A DNA stretch of 64,000 nt. It comes from an uncultured cyanobacterium. GTDB lineage: Bacteria > Cyanobacteriota > Vampirovibrionia > Gastranaerophilales > Gastranaerophilaceae. Position numbers and translations under genes: made by a program. The notes beneath the pieces were generated by a model. It did no database searches. It was not told the DNA's origin and worked only from the letters and a program-made list of their open reading frames with translations. Numbering within the stretch: position 1 is the first letter of the stretch; each line of letters starts with the position of its first letter. The stretch spans positions 1 to 64,000 of the forward strand of contig CABUXT010000007.1 of assembly GCA_902495705.1 (NCBI GenBank), read 5' to 3'. Positions 32,714 to 41,647 of the stretch are shown piece by piece.

Positions 32714-34987
32714 ATGGCTAATGAGCCTATTGAAAGAGATGTTGAAACATTAATTGATTTACAATTACGAAAGTTAGGTTGGGAAGATAACCCAAAATTA
32801 CAAAATAGAAACGTATACAAACAACAACCTAGAACCGAATCTGAAAAAACTGCTTTAAATGGACTAAAACCAGACTACGTCTTATACAGTGAAGGTGTGC
32901 CTCTTGCAATAATTGAAGCAAAACGTCCTAATAGAGATATTGATAAAGCCCTAATTCAAGGAAGTAATTATGCAAAACTACTTAATGCTCCAATCGTCAT
33001 TGCTACAAATGGGATTAATATTAAAACACTCCAAGTAAAAAATAATAAACCTCTTATCTTGGATGGAGATGAAGTTTCAACATTTTTAAAGGAAACTACA
33101 TTAATAAAGTTTAGAAATGATAGTTCTTTTTGCTCAATAAGTCCAATTGTCATTAAATCAAGAGCACAATTAATTGAGATTTTTAAACATGCAGATAATA
33201 TACTAAGAAAAGAAGGATTGACAAAAGGCGCGGAACGCTTTAGTGTTTTTTCAAATATACTATTTTTGAAATTAATGAGCGAAATTCAAGAATTAAAAAT
33301 AGAAAATGGTGAACAAAACACGATACCTAGAGATTTTTTATGGGAGACTTTTAGAAAAAAACATGGACAAGAGCTTTTAAGTTATATCAATGATACAGTT
33401 TTAAAAGCTTTTGACACTTATTATAAAAATGGCTCAGATTCAATTTTTGACAAATTAAATATTAAAAATCCAAGTGTTTTAAGCGAAATTATAAATGAAT
33501 TAAATCCTCTATACTTAACTAATATTGATTCGGATATTAAAGGAGATGCTTTTGAGTATTTTTTAAAATCTTATAATGCTGGAGAGAAAGATTTAGGTGA
33601 ATATTTTACACCAAGGCATATTGTTAAGTTTATGGTACAGCTATTAAACCCACAATTTGGCGAAAAGATATATGACCCATTTTGTGGTACTGGAGGATTA
33701 TTGATAGAATGTTTTAAACATCTAGTTCGTATTGCCCCAAATAATATGCCATCAACAATGAATATACTACAAAGTCAAAGTTTATACGGTAGAGAAATCT
33801 CATCTACTGCAAAAATTGCTAAAATGAATATGATTTTAATGGGAGATGGTCATAATAACATAAGAAAAATTGACAGTTTAGAACACCCTGTAAATGGACA
33901 ATATGATGCAGTAATTACCAATATGCCATTTTCACAAAATACAGACTATGGTATGTTATATGACATTCCATCATCAGATGCTAATAGTATATGCATACAA
34001 CATTGCATCAGGGCAATAAATCCTTTATCAAAAAATGGAAGAATTGTATTAATCGTTCCAGAAAAAGTATTATTTGATAAATCATATTCTTTATTAAGAC
34101 AAACAATATATGATAATTGTACGGTAGAAAATGTAATATCTCTACCTACGGGAGCTTTTCAACCTTACACATCTGTAAAAACAGATATATTAATGTTAAA
34201 AAACATTAATAAAAAGTACAAAACAAACAATACAAAGTTTTATTTCGTAAAAAATGATGGATATACATTAGACCAATATAGAAAAAAATTATCTGGAATA
34301 ACTGATTTTGATAGATATATAATGTCCGAGAATAATGAAAACACTTTATTTGTTGATTCAGAACAGATAAAACAAAACAACTATATACTCCAAGGACGTA
34401 AATATTTATCTAAATTGCAATATGCAAAATCAATTTTTAATACTGATGATTTTTATAAATTGAGTGAGTTTTTAATTCCTGTAAAAAAAGAAAAAGTAAC
34501 ACTATTAGACTCTGAAATCTATCAAATTTTAGGAGTTTCTTCTGAGGGAAAAGGTTTAACTATTTCTAAAAAAAGTGGAGAAGAACTTAAAAGTCAAACT
34601 AAATATTATAAAGCCCAACCAAATTGCCTATTATGGTGTACCGTTGATACCAAAAATGGAGCATTTGCTGTAATACCTCCAAAAGGGTATAATGAATGTA
34701 TCATTTCTGGTAATAGAACTTTATTGAAAATAGATACCTCAAAATATTTACCGGAATTTTTACAACGATATTTCACATTAACAGAAGTTCAAGAATATTT
34801 TGATAATTATTTAAGTGGTAGCACTAATAGACAATATATAAAAAGGGATGAAATATTAGATTTATATTTTCCTAAAATTGAAATAAATAAACAACAAGAA
34901 CTTATAAATGAATTAAGAAGCCATGAAGAAGAAATCAATAATATAAATAAGAAAATTATTAGTTTAATACCTGCAAATTTCAGTTGA
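32714..34987 (+). CDS. Single-polypeptide restriction-modification enzyme (type IIG-like / HsdM fusion)
   Basis: A 757-residue protein with three parts. The N-terminus is HsdR-N-like: KPDYVLY (D54) and AIIEAKRP (E68-x-K70) form a PD-(D/E)xK nuclease signature. The centre is an HsdM-type N6-adenine methylase with GEYFTPRHIVKFM (about 294), DPFCGTGG (D321) and NMPF (N403, in place of NPPF). The C-terminus (about 560-757) is an HsdS-like target-recognition domain with a final coiled coil. No helicase/translocase or separate HsdS gene is adjacent, so it may act alone. GAGGAG 9 nt before the ATG sets the start. It is visibly more AT-rich than its neighbours, suggesting acquisition. Confidence 0.82.
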   Translation: MANEPIERDVETLIDLQLRKLGWEDNPKLQNRNVYKQQPRTESEKTALNGLKPDYVLYSEGVPLAIIEAKRPNRDIDKALIQGSNYAKLLNAPIVIATNGINIKTLQVKNNKPLILDGDEVSTFLKETTLIKFRNDSSFCSISPIVIKSRAQLIEIFKHADNILRKEGLTKGAERFSVFSNILFLKLMSEIQELKIENGEQNTIPRDFLWETFRKKHGQELLSYINDTVLKAFDTYYKNGSDSIFDKLNIKNPSVLSEIINELNPLYLTNIDSDIKGDAFEYFLKSYNAGEKDLGEYFTPRHIVKFMVQLLNPQFGEKIYDPFCGTGGLLIECFKHLVRIAPNNMPSTMNILQSQSLYGREISSTAKIAKMNMILMGDGHNNIRKIDSLEHPVNGQYDAVITNMPFSQNTDYGMLYDIPSSDANSICIQHCIRAINPLSKNGRIVLIVPEKVLFDKSYSLLRQTIYDNCTVENVISLPTGAFQPYTSVKTDILMLKNINKKYKTNNTKFYFVKNDGYTLDQYRKKLSGITDFDRYIMSENNENTLFVDSEQIKQNNYILQGRKYLSKLQYAKSIFNTDDFYKLSEFLIPVKKEKVTLLDSEIYQILGVSSEGKGLTISKKSGEELKSQTKYYKAQPNCLLWCTVDTKNGAFAVIPPKGYNECIISGNRTLLKIDTSKYLPEFLQRYFTLTEVQEYFDNYLSGSTNRQYIKRDEILDLYFPKIEINKQQELINELRSHEEEINNINKKIISLIPANFS

Positions 34988-35004
34988 ATAATAAATATTT
35001 AAGC

Positions 35005-35046
35005 AAAAAAGAGACAGAAAATTCTATGTTCTTCTGTCTCTTTTTT
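35005..35046. terminator. Bidirectional terminator between RM gene and lysC
   Basis: Fifteen-base arms (AAAAAAGAGACAGAA and its complement) around a 12-nt loop, with A and U tracts built into the stem ends. It serves both convergent genes. Confidence 0.9.
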
Positions 35047-35070
35047 AATTTTAAATTTTGTTTTTAACGC

Positions 35071-36336
35071 CTACACATCAGGTAATGTACCTTTTACTTC
35101 CGCAACTTCATCACAGCCGAGATTGAATACGTCATGCAAAGCTTTTACTGCTTTTTGAGCATCATCTTTATTGATTAAACAACTGATTTTAATTTCACTT
35201 GTTGAAATCATTCTGATATTGATATCGTTGCTTGCCAAAGTTTTGAACATTGTTGATGCAATCCCCGGTCTATCAATCATGCCGGCACCGATGATTGAAA
35301 CTTTTGCAATATTATCATCGATTTTTACATCAGCAGCACCAAGTTTAACTTTTACATCTTCCAAAACTTCCATAGCTTTTGGCAAATCTTCTTTGTTGAT
35401 AGTGAAAGCAATATCATTGGTGTTTGAAGTTTTTCTTGCATAAGACTGAATAATCATATCAACAGATACATTTTCATCAGCCAAACAACCAAACAATGTT
35501 GCTGCTTCCCCCGGAGTATCAGGAACATCGCAAACTACAACTCTTACTTGTGATGAATCTGATGCCACACCTGCTACAGGTTTATTTATTTCCATTTTTT
35601 CAACTCCTACAATTAAAGTTCCCATATTATCAAGCTTAAAACTGCTCCTAACCCTTAGTGGTACAGCGTATTGTTTTGCTGTTTCAACACTTCTCGGGTG
35701 AAGGACATTTGCACCTGCATGAGCAAGTTCAAGCATTTCTTCATAAGATATAGTGTCCAGCCTTGAGGCATTTGGAACAACTCTCGGGTCAGTTGTATAA
35801 ACACCTTCTACATCTGTATAAATATCACATCTTTCTGCATTTAAAGCTGCAGCCAAAGCAACAGCAGATGTATCTGAGCCGCCACGACCTAAAGTTGTGA
35901 TTTCACCATCTTCTGTAACCCCTTGGAAACCTGCAACAACAATAATATTGCCTGCCTCTAAGTTCTTTTTCAATTTGTCGGTTTTAATATCAACAATTCT
36001 TGCTTTTGAGTGAACATTTTCAGTCAAAATACCAATTTGAGTGGCATTGAAACTTACCGCATTGTATCCTTGAGCCTGAATAGCCATAGTAAGAAGTGCA
36101 ATAGAAACACATTCTCCGGTAGATAAAAGCATATCCATTTCTCTGGCAGAAGGATTTGGATTTAAGTCTTTTGCCATTTTAACCAAATGGTCTGTAGTAT
36201 GTCCCATTGCTGAAACAACGACAACAACGTCATTTCCGTTGTTTTTTTCGCGAATTACCGTTTGTGCAACATTTTTAATTTTATCTGTATCCGCAACAGA
36301 TGTACCGCCAAATTTTTGTACTATTACCTTTTTCAA
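35071..36336 (-). CDS. lysC: Aspartate kinase
   Basis: A 421-residue aspartokinase making aspartyl phosphate, the first step to lysine, threonine and methionine. KFGGTSVAD (about 8-16), MLLSTGE, GFQGVTEDGEITTLGRGGSDTSAVALA and a pair of C-terminal ACT domains (about 270-420) for amino-acid feedback are all present. It starts with TTG: no ATG lies near, the family N-terminus fits exactly, and the TTG comes 1 nt after the stop of the TPR gene with AGGGA upstream, implying coupled translation. Confidence 0.95.
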   Translation of the reverse strand: MKKVIVQKFGGTSVADTDKIKNVAQTVIREKNNGNDVVVVVSAMGHTTDHLVKMAKDLNPNPSAREMDMLLSTGECVSIALLTMAIQAQGYNAVSFNATQIGILTENVHSKARIVDIKTDKLKKNLEAGNIIVVAGFQGVTEDGEITTLGRGGSDTSAVALAAALNAERCDIYTDVEGVYTTDPRVVPNASRLDTISYEEMLELAHAGANVLHPRSVETAKQYAVPLRVRSSFKLDNMGTLIVGVEKMEINKPVAGVASDSSQVRVVVCDVPDTPGEAATLFGCLADENVSVDMIIQSYARKTSNTNDIAFTINKEDLPKAMEVLEDVKVKLGAADVKIDDNIAKVSIIGAGMIDRPGIASTMFKTLASNDINIRMISTSEIKISCLINKDDAQKAVKALHDVFNLGCDEVAEVKGTLPDV

Positions 36337-36337
36337 T

Positions 36338-37825
36338 TTAATTATTTCCCTGTATGTCTTTTAAAATATTTTCAAGTTCAACCTTTTCGTTTTCGTATTC
36401 AAAGTGTCCTAAAGACTGAGCTTTGTCGGCGATTGAAATTGTTTCTTTTATATTATATTCACAAATGTTATCCTTGACAAGTCTATAAGATGAATAAAAT
36501 AACAAATTTAAAATTTCTACATTATTATTGTCCAATTTCTCGGCTCTGCGCAGTTTTCGCTGAGCGTCCGCATAATCAGAAATACTCATCAGCCATTTTG
36601 AATATTCTACAAATCCCTTTACATATTTTGAATTTTCCGTAATAAATTTTTCAAAATATTCTCTGGTCTTGTCATGGTTTTCAAGCTTTTGATATACTCT
36701 TGCAAGGTTTAGATAATTATAAGATTGTTTGCGGTCAGTGCGCAAAGATTTTTTAAACAGTTCAATACCGTCTTCTAATCTGCCTTCTGAGACCTTTTCT
36801 AACCCCATCCCCTCTTGAATATAAACATTATTGCCATGTTTTTCTTTTAAGGTATCAAGAAGTGCGAAATCGTTATTATAAGCATTTACAAGAGCCAAAC
36901 CAAATTTTGGATTTAAGTATTCATTATCTTTTGAAAGTGAAATTTCAAATTGTTCTTTTGCTTTTTCAAATTCAAAAAATCTTATATAAGCTTTTCCCCA
37001 TTCAAAATGCAAAACTTCATTATCTAAATCATTTAAAATTGCAGAATTAAAGATTTTTTCAGTTTCTTCATAATTCTTTTGGATAGAATAAACTTCACCC
37101 AAAACAAAGTACGCAGGCAACATTTGCTTGTTTATCGAAATAGATTTTTTTGCATATTCCTCTGCGGCTTTATAATCTGATTTTAAAAGTTTTAAATTTG
37201 CATATTCATAAGTTGAACTCTCATTTGGCGCAACTTTTGCCAAGAATTGCAATTTCATCTCCGCAGAATCATAATCAAACAATCTGACTTCCATAATTGC
37301 AGACAATAAGATTGCAGTGTAGTTGTATTTGCTGATTTGAGCCGCTTTGTTAAACTGGTCACGCGCAAGAGCATATTTTTTCATTTTCATCAAAACCATG
37401 CCCCAACCTGTGTGAACATCTGTATTTAGCGGAGTTATTTTATTTGCACGTTCAAAAGATTCTAAAGCATCATCATACTTTTTAGAATTTAGAAGACACA
37501 TTCCAAGTCGCAGCCAAATTTCTTTGTCTTGCGGATTTAGATTTGCTGATTCTTGATAATATTGTGAAGCGTCTTCAAATTTCATCCTTGACTCATAAAT
37601 TTTGCCAAGATATTTGAATACACCGGAATCTTGATTTGAGATATCAAGAGCTTTTTTCAACAGTTCTTCAGCTTTGTCATACTGTTTTTCTTCATACAAT
37701 TTTTTAGCTTTATTTACATAAGCTACTGTCGGAAGAGATTGAATAATTGAGTCTTGTTTGTATGAGTCGATTGAAAAGCTTAAATCTTTAATTTTTCCAA
37801 AAATATTTTTTATCCAACCAGACAA
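36338..37825 (-). CDS. TPR-repeat protein
   Basis: A 495-residue protein made of about a dozen tetratricopeptide repeats (for example YVNKAKKLYEEKQYDKAEELLKKAL and FKYLGKIYESRMKFEDASQYYQESANLNP) covering residues 30-470. No signal peptide or catalytic domain. TPR superhelices mediate protein-protein contacts; the partner is unknown. It appears to start at a TTG (37825) inside kdsC, overlapping it by 16 bp; no ATG occurs before about residue 80. Lies between kdsC and lysC in one operon. Confidence 0.8.
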   Translation of the reverse strand: MSGWIKNIFGKIKDLSFSIDSYKQDSIIQSLPTVAYVNKAKKLYEEKQYDKAEELLKKALDISNQDSGVFKYLGKIYESRMKFEDASQYYQESANLNPQDKEIWLRLGMCLLNSKKYDDALESFERANKITPLNTDVHTGWGMVLMKMKKYALARDQFNKAAQISKYNYTAILLSAIMEVRLFDYDSAEMKLQFLAKVAPNESSTYEYANLKLLKSDYKAAEEYAKKSISINKQMLPAYFVLGEVYSIQKNYEETEKIFNSAILNDLDNEVLHFEWGKAYIRFFEFEKAKEQFEISLSKDNEYLNPKFGLALVNAYNNDFALLDTLKEKHGNNVYIQEGMGLEKVSEGRLEDGIELFKKSLRTDRKQSYNYLNLARVYQKLENHDKTREYFEKFITENSKYVKGFVEYSKWLMSISDYADAQRKLRRAEKLDNNNVEILNLLFYSSYRLVKDNICEYNIKETISIADKAQSLGHFEYENEKVELENILKDIQGNN

Positions 37826-38292
37826 TCTGCCACCTCTCTGAAAGCTCCATCACCTGCGAAACTTTCGGTAATTTGAATACCTTCAACTGCTTTGACTTTT
37901 TCAACAGCATGAGGAACTGTTATTTTGTATTTTGCATAAATTAAACATTCCAAATCATTGATATCATCTCCGATGTAAACATAATCCTCCTGCGAGAGAT
38001 TATATTTTTCCAAAATGGATTTCAAAACATCAATTTTTACTCGGATATTTTGATGAATTTCTTCTATCCCAAATTTTTGAGCCATTGTTTGAATAGCAGA
38101 ATTTCCCTCACCGGAAATTATTGAAATATCATAACCGTTGCGTTTTAAAATATAAAACCCCATAACATCTTTAAAATTCAGTTTGCGAGACATTGAAAAA
38201 TCTTCATTTATATAAACGCAATTGTCAGTCACAACACCGTCAAAATCCGTAACAACCATTTTTATTGACTTTGGAAGTTCTAATTTTGCCAT
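37810..38292 (-). CDS. kdsC: KdsC-like HAD phosphatase
   Basis: A 160-residue C0-type HAD phosphatase. The nucleophile motif is VVTDFDGVVTDN (D15 and D17), motif II is IISGEGNSA, and motif IV is YIGDDINDLECL. KdsC hydrolyses KDO 8-phosphate in lipopolysaccharide synthesis; the GAFREV near the C-terminus fits that family. Related enzymes act on other sugar acids, and the usual SGR of motif II reads SGE here, so the substrate is tentative. First gene of the kdsC-TPR-lysC operon. Confidence 0.8.
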   Translation of the reverse strand: MAKLELPKSIKMVVTDFDGVVTDNCVYINEDFSMSRKLNFKDVMGFYILKRNGYDISIISGEGNSAIQTMAQKFGIEEIHQNIRVKIDVLKSILEKYNLSQEDYVYIGDDINDLECLIYAKYKITVPHAVEKVKAVEGIQITESFAGDGAFREVADCLVG

Positions 38293-38395
38293 TTCTTAAC
38301 CGATTCCCTTACGTATTAACAAACCTGATGCTATCTGCTATAATTATACCATAAAGTGCAAAAAGTTCAGATAGATAGAGAGAAAAAAGTAATAA

Positions 38396-39679
38396 ATGTT
38401 TTCATATTTTTATGTCATAAATATTTGTGTAATCATCGTTTTTATTTGCCTGTTTTTCATCACAAGAAAAACCAATAAACGCTGGTCTAAAATCAATGAT
38501 TACTTAGGAAAAGTAACAACCACCGTAGATTCAATCAGATACGGTAATTTGTCAACCAAAATTGAAAAAATCGAACATCCGACATACCAAAATGTAACAG
38601 ATAGTATCAACAGAATGGTTGAAACCCTGAACGACAGAGAAAAAATGATTATTGAATACCAAGCAGAACTTATGCGCCAAAACAAATTGCTTGAATCTGT
38701 TATCAACTCACTATCTGACGGCATTTTGATTATCAATGACAAATTTGAAATCCTTAGAGCAACTCCAAAGATTTTGAAGTGGTTCGGAATCAAAGGACGA
38801 GACATTATAGGCAAAAATGTTTTTGAATTTATTCAACCTGTAAAAGACGACAATTTTGAAATTTCTGACTTAAACAACATTGAAATCTTTATCAAACACA
38901 CTCCGACAAACAACTTTGTCATAAGTTCTCAAGCCCTGACATCAATTGAGAAAAAAAGATTTGTACTAATCATAAAAGATATTACAACAGAAAAAGAAAT
39001 CGAAACGTTAAAAGAAGATTTTGTTGCAACATTGACCCACGACCTTAAAGTCCCAATTGTTGCAGCAGCAAATATGATTGACCTCTTTTTAGCAAACAAG
39101 TTTGGAGAAATTTCTGAAAAACAAAAATTTGCACTCGATAACATGAAAGTTTCAAACAAAAGTCTTTTGGAATTGGTTCAAATTCTGCTTGAAACTTACA
39201 AATTGAAAGAACAAGGTATCAAACTGGTAAAAGAAACTTTTGCCCTCAATCCGTTTATTGAAGAAATTGTTTCAGAAATGCAACCGCTAGCGGCAGATGT
39301 AAAGACTTCCATAAATTTCACTCCACAAGCAAATAATCCGCAAATCACGGCTGACCCAATGCAATTAAGAAGAGTAATTAAAAACCTGATATCAAATGCT
39401 ATTGACCACAGCAGCACCCAAAAACCGATTGATGTCAAACTTGGCAAAATCCAAGGATTTACGACGATTTCGGTTATAGATTACGGTCAAGGAATTTGCA
39501 AAGATGAACTGAAAATGATTTTTAACAAATACTATTCGGCAGCAAAAAAATTGAGAAAAGTCGGCACTGGATTAGGTTTATACCTGTCTCAACAAATCGC
39601 TGTAGCACACGGTGGAGAAATCATTGCAACCAGTGAAGAAAATGTTCAAACAGAGTTTTGTGTAAAAATCCCTGCGTAA
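38396..39679 (+). CDS. Membrane sensor histidine kinase
   Basis: A 427-residue kinase. One N-terminal membrane helix (about 4-23) is followed by a HAMP-like segment, a PAS domain (about 90-195), the HisKA dimer with autophosphorylated H215 in TLTHDLKVPIVAA, and the catalytic domain with N box NLISNAIDHSS, G1 DYGQGI, F box IFNKYYSA and G2 GTGLGLYLS. With almost no periplasmic part it probably senses a cytoplasmic or membrane cue. No response regulator is adjacent, so it is an orphan. Confidence 0.92.
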   Translation: MFSYFYVINICVIIVFICLFFITRKTNKRWSKINDYLGKVTTTVDSIRYGNLSTKIEKIEHPTYQNVTDSINRMVETLNDREKMIIEYQAELMRQNKLLESVINSLSDGILIINDKFEILRATPKILKWFGIKGRDIIGKNVFEFIQPVKDDNFEISDLNNIEIFIKHTPTNNFVISSQALTSIEKKRFVLIIKDITTEKEIETLKEDFVATLTHDLKVPIVAAANMIDLFLANKFGEISEKQKFALDNMKVSNKSLLELVQILLETYKLKEQGIKLVKETFALNPFIEEIVSEMQPLAADVKTSINFTPQANNPQITADPMQLRRVIKNLISNAIDHSSTQKPIDVKLGKIQGFTTISVIDYGQGICKDELKMIFNKYYSAAKKLRKVGTGLGLYLSQQIAVAHGGEIIATSEENVQTEFCVKIPA

Positions 39680-39733
39680 ATGTAAATTTATTTTTTGTTT
39701 ATTTTTTATATAATAAAGAAAAAAGGAGAAATT

Positions 39734-40981
39734 ATGCCAATTGATTTTAATCCGTATTCATCATTCAACGTGAATCCGACAAATTATACTCAAAAAATCA
39801 CATCTCAACAAAACATTATCGCAAACCAACCGATAAAAGACACTTTTACCAAAAGTGTAAAAGTTGGCGCAGATGTAAATTCTGAATATGATGGGATTAA
39901 AATTGAGCAAAAACAATTTGGCACAATTAAAAAAACTGGCGAAAAGGCAACCCTTTATACTATCACAAACAAAAACGGCGCAAGTGTTGATTTATCAACC
40001 TTTGGAGCTACAATCACATCAATAAAAGTTCCTGATAAAGATGGCAACATCAAAGACGTAACTCAAGGGTATGACAACGTTACACCATACGAGGAATCCC
40101 CTGTAGGTCACGCAGGCGGAACTATCGGACCTTATGCAAATAAAATTCAAGATGGAAAATTTACACTAAACGACAAAGAATACCAACTTGAATGTAACAA
40201 AGACAACGGCAAAACTCACTCCCATGGCGGAACTCAAGGTTTTGATACAAAAAACTGGAAAGCCAAAGTGCTAAAAGACGGTGTTGAATTTACTTACGAA
40301 AAAGAAGATATGGAAAACGGTTATCCTGCAAAAGTTAAAACAACCGTTACCTACAAATTTGATAACGACAACAATTTGCATATCAAATACAAAGCAAAAT
40401 CAAACAAAGACACCATTATGAATTTAACAAATCACACATATTTCAACCTTGACGGTGCAGAAAACACTCAAGAAAATTCTGTATATGAACATATTGTGAC
40501 TCTGCCGAACTCATCAACATACACAGAAAACAGCGATATTGCAGTACCGACAGGTGAGATAAAATCAGTTGAAGGCACTCCATTTGACTTTAGAACACCG
40601 AAAAAGATTTCAGACGATATAGAAAAAGACTTTGAACAATTAAAAATCGGCTCAGGTTTCGACCAAAATTTCTGTATTGACAACTACGATGGCAAAACTA
40701 TGATTGAAGCTGCAAACGTCAAATCACCAAAAACAGGAATCGTTTTAAAAGTTTCAACAAATCTTCCTGGTTTTCAGTTTTATAGCGCAAACCATTTAGG
40801 AAAATCCGCTCAACCACAAGGAAAATCAGGCAGCAGATACGAAAAACGCTCATCATTCTGCGTTGAACCGCAATTCTATCCAAACGCAATCAACACCGAA
40901 TCTTTCCAAGAAAAAGGTATCTTGAAAAAAGGTGAAGAATACGACAGAGAAATTATTTATTCCTTCTCAACCGAAAAATAA
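39734..40981 (+). CDS. galM: Aldose 1-epimerase (GalM-like) with N-terminal extension
   Basis: A 415-residue mutarotase. The galactose-mutarotase fold starts near residue 60 (TLYTITNKNGASVDLSTFGATITSI). THSHGG, NLTNHTYFNLDG (catalytic His) and CVEPQFYPNA (catalytic Glu) are present. The enzyme interconverts alpha and beta anomers of hexoses. The first 55 residues are Asn/Thr/Ser-rich, lack a hydrophobic signal and are absent from ordinary GalM. AAGGAG 6 nt before the ATG at 39734 supports this start over an upstream one. Confidence 0.88.
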   Translation: MPIDFNPYSSFNVNPTNYTQKITSQQNIIANQPIKDTFTKSVKVGADVNSEYDGIKIEQKQFGTIKKTGEKATLYTITNKNGASVDLSTFGATITSIKVPDKDGNIKDVTQGYDNVTPYEESPVGHAGGTIGPYANKIQDGKFTLNDKEYQLECNKDNGKTHSHGGTQGFDTKNWKAKVLKDGVEFTYEKEDMENGYPAKVKTTVTYKFDNDNNLHIKYKAKSNKDTIMNLTNHTYFNLDGAENTQENSVYEHIVTLPNSSTYTENSDIAVPTGEIKSVEGTPFDFRTPKKISDDIEKDFEQLKIGSGFDQNFCIDNYDGKTMIEAANVKSPKTGIVLKVSTNLPGFQFYSANHLGKSAQPQGKSGSRYEKRSSFCVEPQFYPNAINTESFQEKGILKKGEEYDREIIYSFSTEK

Positions 40982-40983
40982 AC

Positions 40984-41643
40984 CTATTTTATATCAGGGA
41001 AGAAATATCTTACACCATTATCAGAACGCCAACGAACATACCCTGTTTTTGGAGTTTTGTCTAAGTCAAAAACACTCACCAATGCCCAGTTTCCACGGAT
41101 AACATTTAAGTTTATTTTCTGCGGATAATTCATTGTAGAAATAGTTTTGGCAAGGTCTTCGGTTTGCGCTTTTATGTCTTTGCAGGTTTCAGGTGCACTT
41201 TTTAGCAATACAAGTCCGTATTTTTTGCCATAAGTGTTATAAAAATTTATCCACGTCATAAATTTATATGGGTCATCTTTTTTTATCCACCCTGTTTGAC
41301 CTGTTGAGTTGTTGTAAATAATTTCGACCCAATCGTCATTGAAATCTGTTACACTGACAAGTGCAAGATTTTTCTTTGGCAAAAATACCGTAAAAAAGTT
41401 GTCAAAGCCAATTTCTGATGGGAAAAATTCATCGTTATTCCATCTTACCCTATAAAGAATTTGAGAATCTTCATTTGGCTCTTTATAGATTTTGACATCA
41501 TCTCCGACCTGATACATTCCGATTGTTGTTGTCTGTGTTACGTTTGGACGAACAGGTATAATATCTTTTGCATAAGTTTCGGAATTTACTCCCAACCCTG
41601 CAAACATAAGAGCGGTAATTAAGAATAACGATAATTTTTTCAT
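40984..41643 (-). CDS. Exported SH3-like protein
   Basis: A 219-residue protein with a signal peptide (MKKLSLFLITALMFAGLGVNSETYA, about 25 residues). The mature part holds two SH3b-like segments: MYQVGDDVKIYKEPNEDSQILYRVRW and, after a middle region, NVIRGNWALVSVFD...GYVRW. SH3b domains commonly bind peptidoglycan or peptides in the envelope. It starts 4 bp after the pheT stop and is probably co-transcribed with it. Confidence 0.75.
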   Translation of the reverse strand: MKKLSLFLITALMFAGLGVNSETYAKDIIPVRPNVTQTTTIGMYQVGDDVKIYKEPNEDSQILYRVRWNNDEFFPSEIGFDNFFTVFLPKKNLALVSVTDFNDDWVEIIYNNSTGQTGWIKKDDPYKFMTWINFYNTYGKKYGLVLLKSAPETCKDIKAQTEDLAKTISTMNYPQKINLNVIRGNWALVSVFDLDKTPKTGYVRWRSDNGVRYFFPDIK

Positions 41644-41647
41644 AAAA

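Noticed and set aside
32493..34987. Complete type I RM locus
   Set aside because: No HsdR helicase or separate HsdS gene flanks the methylase; only one fused gene is present.
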